Part shown: positions 1 through 10,229 of the stretch, one piece after another
How the letters are laid out: each line of letters begins with the position of its first letter
How positions within the stretch are numbered: position 1 is the first letter of the stretch
Assembly: GCA_028554645.1 (NCBI GenBank)
Contig: JAQOOI010000061.1
Coordinates: forward strand, 62,001-126,000
Source of the DNA: Omphalotus guepiniiformis
Taxonomy: Eukaryota; Basidiomycota; Agaricomycetes; Agaricales; Omphalotaceae
Direction of reading: 5' to 3'
Length of the DNA: 64,000 bases
Notes under the pieces: model-generated
Told to the model about the DNA's origin: nothing
The model's database searches: none
What the model saw: only the letters and a program-made list of their open reading frames with translations
Position numbers and translations under genes: made by a program

Positions 1-855
1 ATTCTACACTACAAGAAACGCCTGGACGTCTTCATTCGACCTGAACCGTACCCTGCTGTCGAAAATTGGGGTCTCCCTCACGACGGTAACACCCGTGTCC
101 AGAGTCCAGATTGGCCGTCCTCGGGTGAAGGTGGGGTGCGCTGGCAGCCTCCTGGGATACTGGAAAAGTATTCGCAAACTTTACTAGAAGCATTTTTGGA
201 CCGCCGAAGCAAGCAACTCGGTGTGAGCATCGAGCTTGTAGCTGCTAACCCGTCCGTTCCGCGGAAAACATTCCCGTTATCCTCCCCTGCAAAAGAACAT
301 AGCTCCAGTTCGACTTTGAAGATTTCGTATCTCGCACCGAGATTCTTCGAGATCATTCTGCTTTCGCCATCAGCGGGGCATGCACTTCTATTAGGTTCGA
401 ACACAGAGGGGTTGTTTGTGGTTTCGGACGAAGCACTATTTCTCCGTGTTCTGAATGCCGCCACCGGAGGAGTATCTCCATCTTCGACCTTGTCATTTCG
501 ACAACGCTTGCGATGTCTTCCTCTCCCGCCATCGTTGAACGCTCCGACCGTTGGCTTGAACTTGAGCGTGCCTTCCACTCATATATTAGATTCGACGGGA
601 AACTCCATCACGTCAACTGTTGTGATTTCGACGCTGCTAGGACTTTCTGCTTTTGAGGAGTACGTGTTTTCCTTGGTGCGAGCACGACCCGTCAAGGGTG
701 ACGAGCCATGGAAGGGATGGATTAGAGCTGGCGAGGTTCTGAGGCGTAATGGAACACCGGGAGGGGAAGACTATAATGGTATGAGGTATGTAGGCTCGAA
801 GCGAGATTTACTTGGCAGCATACGGAATTTGGGCTCTACGAGAGACTATAACTAG
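1..855 (+). CDS. 3' part of an unidentified protein, possibly DUF1365-like
   Basis: The frame is open from the first base of the window to a TAG at 853-855 (about 284 residues), so the N-terminus lies outside the window. The visible part begins with HYKKRLDVFIRPEPYP, has a Ser/Pro-rich middle, the stretch ISYLAPRFFEIILLSPSAGH, and a basic C-terminus. The opening motif and the 'sYLaPrFF' block resemble, from memory, the C-terminal half of fungal DUF1365-family proteins; this is a weak inference, not a domain match. There is no intron in this part and no in-frame ATG near the left edge. The convergent MFS gene ends 100 bp downstream. Confidence 0.5.
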   Translation: MLHYKKRLDVFIRPEPYPAVENWGLPHDGNTRVQSPDWPSSGEGGVRWQPPGILEKYSQTLLEAFLDRRSKQLGVSIELVAANPSVPRKTFPLSSPAKEHSSSSTLKISYLAPRFFEIILLSPSAGHALLLGSNTEGLFVVSDEALFLRVLNAATGGVSPSSTLSFRQRLRCLPLPPSLNAPTVGLNLSVPSTHILDSTGNSITSTVVISTLLGLSAFEEYVFSLVRARPVKGDEPWKGWIRAGEVLRRNGTPGGEDYNGMRYVGSKRDLLGSIRNLGSTRDYN

Positions 856-955
856 TAAATGTAATGGGTGCTTTCGTGTTTTTACTCGTATTTCTGCGTT
901 GCATTGGGGGTTTGTCTACCGCAAGTATATGTTTGGTACTCGAAATTTGGACGAT

Positions 956-2944
956 CTAGGACACTTGCGTTGAAAGTGATGCGCATACATCCACCTTAAT
1001 CTGAGCGCTAGGCTCTGTCATCTGTTCTTCACGACCCCGCCTTTCCCATAGCTCATCGAGCAGCCACCCAGACCAGGCGATTGAGACCACGGATCCTGCC
1101 AAAAGCCCTACGCAGACCGAGAACGATACTCGATACGTTGGTCCATAGATAGCTAAGTAGTAACCATATTAAAAGTAGCTCAAAAGTCTGATACGAACTA
1201 GAAACGCACTTGAGAATATCTGCGGCCCGAGTATGCCAGAGAACTGTGCGACTGCGTTGGTTATCCCAATTGCTAAACCAGATGCGGTTGTTCCATGAGC
1301 TGCCTTTACGCGATTTGGCCATAGAATGGCAAATACTGATCCTGCCGTGGCTGTGGACACCAAAAGCGCCAGGTAACGGACGACGACATTCTAATGATTG
1401 TGTTAGATACTTGAACACATAGATGTTTGACTCTGCGGCTGTGCGTACCTTGACAGTGAGTAACAGTATGGCACAGATGATGGCCGTACATTCCACTAGT
1501 ATTAGTTAGGTGCGTTAGTATGTCGTGCGAATAATCAACGTGTAGCACTGACATCCGATAGCTACTCGATACGGATTCCAAGCTTTCCTTTGGACAAGCC
1601 ACCCGAGTGTGTTCAGTAAAATGAACGTGGCTAAGGAGGGAGGCATGGACAAAACATTCGATAGTGCAGTGGTTGTAAACCCTGAAGCAAAAGCAGTAAG
1701 GAAACTAAGCAGAAAATAATATCAGACGATCCAAAGCACCTAGTTGGTAAATAATAGTAGGCAGAACATATGACAAACCGAACCCTCCTACGGTATGACA
1801 GAACCAGACAGCCGAAAATGTCCAGAATGATGGATCCAAGAATAAACGTCTAATTTGCGACTTGTCCCATGTCTTGCTATCCTTCGTAGGTGCATCCTTG
1901 GAAAGCCGATTAATGACAATCAATTTCTCCCGATCAGTGAGAAACTTGGCAGTTTGAGGGAAATCAGGTAGGATGAAAAGAGTCATGAAGCCCATTAGAA
2001 TCGCAGGTACACCCTCTACATTACCAAGTCAGCCTCTTTGAAATAAAAGTAGTGTAGAACAATACATGCCGACAATGAAGAGCCATCTCCACCCAGCTAG
2101 ACGCCCGTCTGCGAAGGATACTGCGAATGCTATGAAGCCGCCGATGAAGCCGCTGATTTGCCCGAAAGAATAAAACACTGCTACGCGCAAAGCCAGCTCT
2201 TCGGGCCTAAACCAGAAGGCAAGGTAATAAATTACACAAGGATAATACCCTGCTTCTGCAGCTCCAAGCACTACAACGTCGTTCCCCGTTAGAGCGCGTT
2301 AAAATAGTAGATGAATGGACGAACAAACTCTCGTCGTGATAAGACCACCGTAATTTTGAACAGCAGCTATACAGCACACAATAATCCCCCAAGTAATCAT
2401 GATTCGGCCTATCCAAAAACTAGGTCTGTTCAAGGATGATCAGTAACTTACATGCAGAAATAGTAAACTGTAATACATACGTCGTTGCCTTGATTAACAG
2501 GGTCGACATAGGCTCTAAGAATCCGTAGGGGTAGAAGAAGCAGGCAATAACCCAGTTCCAGTCTTGTGCTGAGAGATGTAGCTGTTTCTTAATGCCATGA
2601 CCTTGTTCTATATTCATGATCGCTGCATTAGCTGTGTTATTGATATCGATTCTCAGAACTAGATATGTGATGCAGAGCCACGGTAAAATACGCAAGTCTT
2701 AGAGGGAGGTGAGCAAAGAACACTCCGTGATAGAATGAGAGAACGAACCTATTCTGCGTTGGATTTTTTGCAGTGCCTCCGCAGAGATATCTTGATCTGT
2801 AAAGTCATTTTGTTCGAGGCGATCAGATGCATGGAGTGGGGGACCTAGTGTTGAATCTAGCTGATGCTGAGAGAGTTTTTCATCTGAAGAGCTTGTAGCT
2901 GCGTCCCAACGTTTAGGTGTAGTAGACCTTGCTTCTTCCGACAT
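956..2944 (-). CDS. MFS transporter, Dal5 (allantoate/anion:cation symporter) type
   Basis: Plasma-membrane major facilitator of the fungal Dal5 group, which takes up organic anions such as allantoate, nicotinate or small carboxylates; the substrate here is unknown. The start is ATG at 2942-2944 (MSEEARST...). A hydrophilic N-tail runs into the family signature RILPWLCITYLVLRIDINN (about 2.69 kb), then the AEAGYYPCVIYYLAFWF block (2.25 kb), the cytoplasmic loop FLTDREKLIVINRL (about 1.93 kb), and late membrane segments including the stretch ATAGSVFAILWPNRVK (about 1.35 kb). The last exon has GPTYRVSFSVCVGLLAGS and a TAG at 956-958. At least six short GT-AG introns are needed to join these pieces. 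One clean border joins QRRI to DLRILPW near 2700-2750. No frameshift was evident within the exons. Confidence 0.85.
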
Positions 2945-3909
2945 TGTTGGCTAGGAGCGGCCAAGGTATGGAATGAGCAGCGAGCGAGGTGAGCCCGCGT
3001 GAGATACGCCATCTTGGACCAGCAATATATATGTAAGTACAGCAATACATCTAAAAGCAAAGTAAATCACGACATTCAACTTACAGAAGGCGTCAGAGAT
3101 AGCACAAAAGGTGCGTCCGAAATGGACGGCGTGACTTCAAGTTGAGGAGCCGCGCTCTGAAGAACTTCCCACCAAACTGAATTTGTGGCGACATCGAGGA
3201 TGTCTAGGATGGAGCATCTGAGAAGTGATACGGTCTTCTATGATTTCTCGTGCAAGTATCGACATTTTTAGTTCAACAACTTAATGGTGGTAGCCAAGGA
3301 GCGGTGGAGCGGTCAGGTTGAAGTCGGAGAACAAAGAAGAGCCTGCCGAAATAACCGGCTTAGGATTGGCTCCCCTCGTCGGAGTTCAAAGTATGGTTGC
3401 CGTAATTCAGCTTGGACCGACCACACCTCAAGAAACGAGTTGTACCCCATTACCCCCATTACTGCATGGCTATCATCTCATCTCATCTCTACACACTTCA
3501 AAGTATTACTCGCTGCAATAATCAATGAACTCAAGGACTCAGAACAAAAAGTCCCTACCGTATCCCCTGCATCGTTCAAGACTAAGCAAGTCAATTGTCA
3601 TTTCCCGGCCGCCTCCTTTTGCGCAATCTGAACCTCCATGCAGAACGAGCTTCAAAGTTCAAGAGGCTCAGTAACTCATCTTGGGATGACCTCAGCTTCA
3701 TGGATATGGTGCAATTTAGTCGGAAAGACGCGGTAAACGGGCCATCTCATGCGACACATCAACATTCTCACGTGACCCGCCATGCTTACACAATCAACGG
3801 ACTCTGCAGTCGCACAAAGTAGCTCTGTACCAGCTCTGTACTGTAGTACTACATACATAAGCTTACAATATACAATGTAATCTTTTAAACAAATATATTC
3901 CCATCCCCT
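2945..3909. other. Intergenic region upstream of the MFS gene
   Basis: About 960 bp between the MFS start and the telomere-like repeats. Several open frames of 60-115 codons lie on both strands, but none has convincing splice sites, a signal peptide or a recognisable domain. It presumably holds the MFS promoter. I see no RNA gene here. Confidence 0.5.
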
Positions 3910-4076
3910 GACCTAACCACCTAACCTCCCTAACCTCCCTAACCCTAACCCTCCCTAACCTCCCTAACCTCCCTAACCGCTAACCCGACCCCTAACCGAC
4001 TTAGAGCTCGCTGCCGCGAGCTCTAAGTCTTCCTAACCGCTAACCAGTCAACCCTAACCAGTCACCCTAACCGTAA
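3910..4076. repeat. Degenerate telomere-like (CCCTAA/TTAGGG) repeat tract
   Basis: About 165 bp of irregular CCTAACC, CCCTAACCT and CCCTAACC units; on the minus strand these read TTAGGG and GGTTAGGGAGG. TTAGGG is the telomere repeat of most filamentous fungi, so this looks like an interstitial telomeric tract, though the units vary more than a real telomere. Housekeeping genes lie on both sides, so it is not a chromosome end in this assembly. A perfect hairpin interrupts the tract at 3998-4029. Confidence 0.7.
3998..4029. repeat. Perfect 14-bp inverted repeat (hairpin) inside the telomere-like tract
   Basis: The arms GACTTAGAGCTCGC and GCGAGCTCTAAGTC are exact reverse complements around a 4-nt loop (TGCC). 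The left arm carries TTAG and the right arm CTAA, so the hairpin mirrors the repeat unit on both strands. Confidence 0.75.
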
Positions 4077-4096
4077 ACATGCAAAATAAAAATATG

Positions 4097-4167
4097 TGCG
4101 GCAGCGAGGATCGAACCTTCGAGCACAACAACAAAGAAGCACAGCATTACCACTGAGCCATCAGGGC
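4097..4167 (-). ncRNA. Degenerate tRNA-like sequence (pseudo-tRNA or SINE head)
   Basis: On the minus strand there is an exact RNA polymerase III A-box, TGGCTCAGTGG (4150-4160), and a B-box-like GGTTCGATCCT (4107-4117) at tRNA-like spacing. The sequence ends CTGCCGCA, like an acceptor 3' side. The acceptor arms do not pair, only the outer pairs of the D stem are kept, the T stem has two mismatches, and no good anticodon arm forms. I therefore call it a tRNA-derived relic rather than a functional tRNA gene. Transcription from it would run straight into the telomere-like tract. Confidence 0.5.
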
Positions 4168-4636
4168 ACTGCTAGATGGGCTAGGCTGCACCTACCTAGC
4201 CTTGCGTGTACTCAGATCGAGATGACGTAGGTCACGTGCTTCTTTGATTGTGTCGCATGGGATGGTTCGATTGGCTTCTCTTTAGTCGGAACGCTCCTGC
4301 GTCGGGCCGCCTTGCGGCAACTGAAGACGAAAAAAGTTGGAAGATGATGCAACGCCCTACTGGAAATGACATCTGCGGCGAGAATTGACAATGTTTCACA
4401 TTGAAGATATGATTACCCCCCTCAACGTACTGGCTTTAGATTGCATTACTTACGACTCTCATCGGATCTCCTCTCATTAAGACCGTTGCTGTAAGATGCA
4501 TCACGACCATTTTTCTCAGAAATCGACGACTTCAAACTACCCACTCAAGCTTTATGTTACAAGCCAGGTTTTACTGTGCAGATTACACTCAAGCACAAGT
4601 GGCCATAAAATAAATCCCAACGCGGGGAAACGTCAA
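4168..4636. other. Intergenic region downstream of the deacetylase gene
   Basis: About 470 bp between the tRNA-like relic and the stop of the minus-strand deacetylase. No supported coding or RNA feature; it should contain the deacetylase 3' UTR and polyadenylation region. Confidence 0.4.
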
Positions 4637-7600
4637 TCATGTAAGTACAGTAGGCTGTTCAGGTGTTACAGCAAGTACAGACTTGATAAACTCTTGAATG
4701 TTCGGAAGTGAGCGAGTCATAAGTTTAATAGGCTGTGATTCATCTACAAAGATCAGACATTGAGAAAACAACGCAACTTTTCAAGATGGTATTTGATGTT
4801 TCACGTACCTATAGGATGAAGACTCCCGTGCCTCCTCAACTGTTTCTCTTTCACTTGCCCACTAAGTATATAGTGGGTAGAAGGCAAGACAACGTAGGAA
4901 TGCTTCCAATAACGTAAGAACAGATATACTAAGATCACTAAAGAGTATCAGTATCACCTTCCAATACCAGGCCCGCAGCTCGTCTGAACGTTTTGGGACC
5001 GCAGGTACTTTGTTGTGCCCGACAACTTGAATGACTGCTTTCACGCTACTTACGATGCTTGTATCTAGACTCCAGCATAAACAATTAGAAATACCATTTC
5101 AGAAGGAATCCACTCACATCTCTGGTCTATCAAATCTAAAAGAGGCTGACACCCTGGGCCATGTCCAATAAGAATGATTTTTTTAGCTCCTGATAGCCTG
5201 GAAGGCACTCATCATCAACTCATAAGACTAATCTGAGATCCAGTCCGGACTTACTGAACATAATTGTCCCACAAATAACGGACAGCATCTGTCCCTACTT
5301 CAGGTGAGGACTTTTTAGTCTGCAAATCAAACTCAACAAATGTACAGAGCACGAGCAGTCCAAGAGTCATTTACCTTTGGTTGCATGGAATTACCATATG
5401 GCTTTGAGAATAGATTGATATCGAGTAAAGAATAACCTTCATTTCGGACCCAGTTTATTAGGTCTCTCGAGCAATCGACCTAAACCTATATGAGAAGGCT
5501 GATCTACAAAGGAGAGTACGGTGCAGATTTACCAGATATGAACGTTCCATGCTGACGTTACAAGTTATCGAAGACTCCAATTCGGTTCGAAGGTTGCCAC
5601 TGCAGAGATCACATTTCATCACGAAAACCCTTATTCAAATCGATAACAACTTACAGCTCATGAACGAATACGACCATGGTAGAGTTTTCGAATATATCTT
5701 TCCTAAAATGCACAACGTCAGCGAAATCTTCGTTATAGAAACATGTATCGTTCTGCATACGTGCACAAGATTTGGCCTGAATACCGCTGCTCAAGCTCTT
5801 CACCCAGAAGAGGGACTTGCATCATCTCATGAGTCGTAAAGAGATAATGTTGCCGATGTGCCTTCAGAATTTCTATTTATGGCATAGCATTAGCAATAAT
5901 GAGAAGAACACTAAATAAGGAAGTCATCGCACCTGGTATAGAAAATGTGATTGATTCGACATCTATGAAACACATAAGATACTTCCAACATCCTGAATAA
6001 TAATTACTTGAGAATAACTACCTTCACGTGGCTCACACGTTTTGGGGTTGATGCACTTCCAGTATTTGCTCTGCTCTTTCGCAACGAGCCATACAGTTTC
6101 TGTCGCAGCTTCGGAAGCCACAAGAGGAGGAAGCTCCTCGGGTGATTCTCCCAAAATTACGCCTGCGACCGCCAGAGCAGAGTTTGTAGTGGCATCGAGA
6201 TCGTACCCACCCTATAAACCTGTATCAATATCACATCCGATTACTATAGGAATGTGGATGTACATACTTCAAGCGCAACAACTAGACGCCCTCCTGCAAG
6301 CCCAGACAGCATATGCGTCATATGAGCATACCCTGCAGGCGATACACGACATTCCCCAAGTGGGTCGCCTAAAGCTGCGTCGAAACCCGCAGAAACTTTT
6401 CAAAAAAGTGAGTAAACAAAATTTCGAAAGGTTTCTTGTATTCCAAAGCAGAGCACTTACTGATCACCATCTGCGGTGCAAATTCCATCGCGATTGGCAT
6501 TATTATCCTCTGGAACGCATGAATGTAATCTGCGTCGCCCATGCCCTTTTCTGGCCATGGTATGTTTACCGAACTAGATCAATAAGCCCGATGCTATTAA
6601 GTCAGTGCAAAAAAGACAGTAAACCTACTATCCTAATCCTGGGCCTTCCCCGCAGGACTGCATACCACCGAACTCTCCCCCTGGGTAGAACTGACCCGCA
6701 TCATATCGATGTAAGGAAATATAAAGTACAGAAGGGTCATCATTAAAGGCTTTCTGGGTTCCATTACCTGAAGAATTTCACATGTCGGTTTATTTAGAGC
6801 GTGAACCTCAGTAGTAGCTCACCATGGTGGACATCCCTGACAACTCCAAGTAAGATATGTACGAAACATACGGGAATTTGAAGATTTACCAGTCAAGTAT
6901 CATTATCTTTTTGATTGGAGTGAGCTTTTGAGTCACTCTCGTAGCTACAGCGACGTTATTGAAAAAGCAGAAACCCATAGCGTGATCGGGTTCAGCGTGA
7001 TGACCAGGAGGTCGAATGATTGCGAATGCCTTTCGCACATGGCCCCGTGCGACTGCAAGAAAGGCCTCAATGGCCCCTCCACAACTTAGTCGAGCGGCTC
7101 TGGTCGTTCCCTGCATTACATATAATGAAAGTTGCTCATAGTAGAGCTCGGAATTCGCGATTTGCTCTTGAGTCATATCTAATAAGTTATAGTATCAGTA
7201 TCCGTGTGGTACTATATGGGTAGTCTCGCGCGTAAACGCGTCTGAACAGTAAACAAAAAAGTCCATTCGGACAAAGCGGATCATATGAAAGAATCATACA
7301 ATCTTTATACTGTATAGTCTTCCGAGTCTTTAGTACCCTAAAAAAGTAAAACTTACACTGAAAAGTCTCCACTTGATTCCATAGATCTTCACTATGAACA
7401 AGTAAAGCTTCCGCTTTAGACACGGGACGAATTGGTATCCATTTCATTCTATCGTTGTACTTTGCCGCGAGGATAGCTTCCCAGATGCGAAGTATCCTTT
7501 GGGGTGCTTCGTCGTGTCCCCGAGGATTGAAATGAGTGCACATTTCGGCAGACCAAACGTAGCCTACTGTGAGATCGGGTTGTGGGCCCAAAGGAACTGA

Positions 7601-7705
7601 GGAAGACCGAGTCGGTGGCGCTGAAGCTACTGTCGCGGTAGCTGGCTCGTCGAGTGTTTCTGTGATAGGACGAGAAGGAGATTCTGCATCTATTTCCATC
7701 TCCAT
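4637..7705 (-). CDS. Class II histone deacetylase, HDA1/Clr3 type, with C-terminal Arb2-like region
   Basis: Zn-dependent deacetylase that removes acetyl groups from histone lysines in the nucleus and represses transcription. Start chosen at ATG 7703-7705 ([11 protein letters not shown]); an in-frame ATG at 7756 is the alternative. Motifs in order: [37 protein letters not shown] (7.0 kb), DWDVHHGNGTQ split over three exons near 6.8 kb, [20 protein letters not shown] (6.7 kb), [13 protein letters not shown] and GGYDLDA (6.2-6.4 kb). The zinc and charge-relay His/Asp residues expected of class II enzymes are present. After the catalytic domain come exons that read [23 protein letters not shown] sequence and [12 protein letters not shown], matching the alpha/beta-hydrolase-like Arb2 region of HDA1 orthologues. 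TGA at 4637-4639. Roughly ten introns, one of them bounding a 14-nt microexon. Confidence 0.9.
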
Positions 7706-8077
7706 TGTTGTACGGCCTATACCGACAGAGTGGAGGGAAAAGGTGGGGAAGAGCAAGCTTCACGGTTGAGGGATGGTGAGGGAAAAGAACACGAGTGATT
7801 GGCGCGCGTCGCGGTTGAATCCCTTCCTTATTTGGTACCGTTTCTTGTATTCGTGCAGACTCAAAGAACTAGACACGAGTTGTTTGAATTATATATCGAA
7901 TGAAACTGACAACATAGTATAGATCTATGTATCTCAAATCTTACATACTTAACTGAAGGACAGACAACCAAGCGCAAGATTGCATGGGATTTTGTGGGAA
8001 TTTAGAAACCCAGCAGTGCTCGAACTCTCCCTCGACATAAATTTCACCCGAAATGTGAGGGGGACGAGGAACACAGC

Positions 8078-8389
8078 TCATGCTACAGGAGCGGCCAAGA
8101 ATGCTCTTCCTTCCATCTCAATGTCGTGAATAAGGCCACCTTGAGCAGTCACAGCAACCACAAGACGCGAGTCTCATAGCACATAGCTGAAAAATTCTTC
8201 GAGGCCTTGGTACCGCGCGCTTACATGCGCCATGTAGTATTGCTCAACTAATCCGATGCCTGCTCCTCGTCCACTTTGAGGACCAACGAGCACCGTTTCA
8301 TCATGCTTTCTAACATCTGTATATTCCGTCTTCACAACCAGACTAAACAACACCAGAAGCAGCTGGTCTAATTGCTTCCTCGTCTCTGC
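8078..8389 (-). other. Coding-like segment overlapping the NDUFA6-like 3' end, unidentified
   Basis: On the minus strand, in a different frame from the complex I gene, an open stretch begins at an acceptor (TCTAG, exon from 8389) and reads AETRKQLDQLLLVLF, then KTEYTDVRKHDETVLVGPQ and GRGAGIGLVEQYYMA down to a possible donor GTAAGC near 8229. A second piece reads VVAVTAQGGLIHDIEM and ends in TGA at 8078-8080. The composition looks like real protein. However, I find no start codon and no donor upstream in the right phase, and I do not recognise the family. It may be an alternative last exon, an overlapping gene whose 5' exon I missed, or chance. Confidence 0.3.
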
Positions 8390-8868
8390 CTAGATGACAA
8401 TTTACCGTTACTCGCGCACACTCTACAATAAACAAACCACTCACCTTCGTAGAACTTCTCCAAAAACGTCCTCTGAGGTCTCTCCTGAGGTTTCAACAAT
8501 ATACCCGTTACATGATCGGGCAACTTCCACGCATTCAGCGTCTCCTGATAATCCTGACGGCTTTTCAAAAGCAGGACATTAATAGCGCGCAAGTCAGTCA
8601 CGTAGCGGTTTCGCTCGAAACGTTGCCGGATTTGGTGTCGCACATAGGCCGCAGAGTAGTTCAAACTGTATACAGCGATAATTTCTGGAGCCTAGATATA
8701 GGCCAAAGGAGGAGAGAGTCAGTCCGAGTTTGAGAGTGTATTGGAATGAGAACTGACTGCACGATACCACTCTCTGTAGAGTTGAATAACACGTTTCTTG
8801 GCTTCTGCGTGGCTTCCAGATACCTCAGCCGAACGCGCGAGGCGAGAGGGTATAGTGAAGGTGTTCAT
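8343..8868 (-). CDS. NADH dehydrogenase (complex I) LYR subunit, NDUFA6/B14-like
   Basis: Accessory LYR-motif subunit on the matrix arm of mitochondrial complex I, known to bind the acyl carrier protein. ATG at 8866-8868 gives MNTFTIPSRLARS, then the LYR block AKKRVIQLYREWYRA (the family tyrosine-arginine motif). A GTCAGT...TAG intron follows, then APEIIAVYSLNYSAAYVRHQ, IRQRFERNRYVTDLRAINVL, WKLPDHVTGILL and FLEKFYEG. A last intron leads to RDEEAIRPAASGVV and TAG at 8343-8345. The order and length (about 130 residues) match the family. An in-frame ATG 48 bp upstream would extend the N-terminus and is less likely. The gene is divergent from the PP28-like gene, with starts 137 bp apart. Confidence 0.88.
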
Positions 8869-9005
8869 GATGTCGATGAGAGCTTGTCCGTCGATTCTCG
8901 AGGCCGCTCTGAGCAATCCGGAAGAGTTCCCACGACCGGACCCGGCGGCAAAATCAAACGAAGCTTGTTTGACTCCACCACAACACTGAACAGTCTTCCT
9001 TCACA
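8869..9005. promoter_or_regulatory. Short bidirectional promoter between complex I subunit and PP28-like gene
   Basis: Only 137 bp separate the two divergent start codons, so core promoters and both 5' UTRs must fit here or reach into the neighbouring gene. No clear TATA box is visible. Confidence 0.6.
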
Positions 9006-9943
9006 ATGGTTCGTGGCACAGGTATGGTACAGTTATTTTTTGATCATTCTAACGCTAATGATTTATTGCGATTTCTACAGGTAAATTCAAGCAGAAGCGT
9101 GGTGGAGGACGTCAATTCAGGTTTGATCGATTGAGGATGAGATTGATTATGGGTGTTTTTTGACTGAGAATCGTTCATAGTAAACACATGGTATTAGACG
9201 AAAATGGTACAGCTGTATCCACCGACAAGAAATGGTGTGCACCTGTCTACCACTGCTCGCCATCGTTGATTCATTTCTTTTGTGTCCAATCGTCTCTAGG
9301 CAGAAGCGTGATGACGATGAGGAAGATTCTGACTCAGACGAGGAGGAGGAAGACGATGAAGAGGAAGAAGACGATGAAGAGGAAGAGGAAGGGGAAGGGG
9401 AAGGGGAAGATAAACCTGAACTCACACGAACTGAGCGTCGTGACCTGAAGAAGAAGCAAGCTGCAGAGAAGCAGAAACAAAAACAGAAACCAGCTGGTGA
9501 AGGTGGAGGCGACAACGAGGAAGACGATGATCCCGATCTGATCAACCACAATCACGTTAAGAGCAAGTTGAACATATCTGACTTGGGTGCTCCCAGGGAG
9601 TTAAGTCGAAGAGAGAGGGAACAGAAGGAGAAGCAAGAGGCGAAGGACCGATACTGGAAGGTTTGGATTTCATTGTCTTCTGGATTTCTGTTTTTACTGA
9701 CTGTATCTCAGCTTCATGTACAAGGTAAAACTGAGGAAGCCAAGTCAGATCTCGCGCGTCTCGCCAAGATTCGTGAAGAACGTGCAGCTGCTCAAGCAAA
9801 GAGGCAGGCGGAGGCTGAAGCTAAGGCTTGATTATCTTTCATCTTCGTCGTCAAATCTCTAACATAATCTACTTCCTTCCTTCTCATCAGCTAAGAAAGC
9901 AGAATTGGAAGCGAAGCAGAAGGCTGCGGCTGGCAAACGTTAA
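9006..9943 (+). CDS. PP28/PDAP1-like casein-kinase-substrate phosphoprotein
   Basis: Homologue of the 28-kDa heat- and acid-stable phosphoprotein family; its molecular role is poorly known. ATG at 9006 gives [20 protein letters not shown]. Two introns later comes a long acidic Asp/Glu run (9309-9410), then a Lys/Gln-rich linker and the family domain: [25 protein letters not shown] (intron 9661-9712), [20 protein letters not shown] and [12 protein letters not shown]. The last intron seems to be of GC-AG type (9826-9895): GCTAAG|GC...CTAAG|AAAGC joins AEAEAK to [15 protein letters not shown], ending in TAA at 9941-9943. Without that splice the protein would stop at 9829-9831, one alanine later. 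The acidic run is typical of casein kinase 2 targets. Confidence 0.85.
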
Positions 9944-10229
9944 GCTGCGAATCCGTGTATGTATAATTGTTCTCCCAGCGTAGGGCCGTTATCTATATTG
10001 TATATCAGTTCTTGAGTGCTGGCAACAACATGTATTTGATACCAGTAACATAACAAAGCTATTCAGTAGGGCTACAATTTGAATATAGGCCAGAAGGTGG
10101 CGTCATTCATGGATTGGAGTTAAACCGGTCCGCCCTAATCCGGTCACGTTGGTGCGTGACCGTGAACCTAAGCGAGCGCGGTCACGTCCTCCTTCATCGC
10201 GACACCTGCGAGCAGCGACACCTGAGCCT

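Noticed and set aside
4097..4167. Functional tRNA gene
   Set aside because: A- and B-box-like words are present, but the acceptor, D, anticodon and T stems do not pair properly.
6042..6746. 234-codon plus-strand frame
   Set aside because: It lies antisense to the conserved catalytic exons of the deacetylase and has no family features of its own.
9147..9551. Minus-strand Ser-rich frame
   Set aside because: Antisense of the Glu/Asp run in the PP28-like gene.
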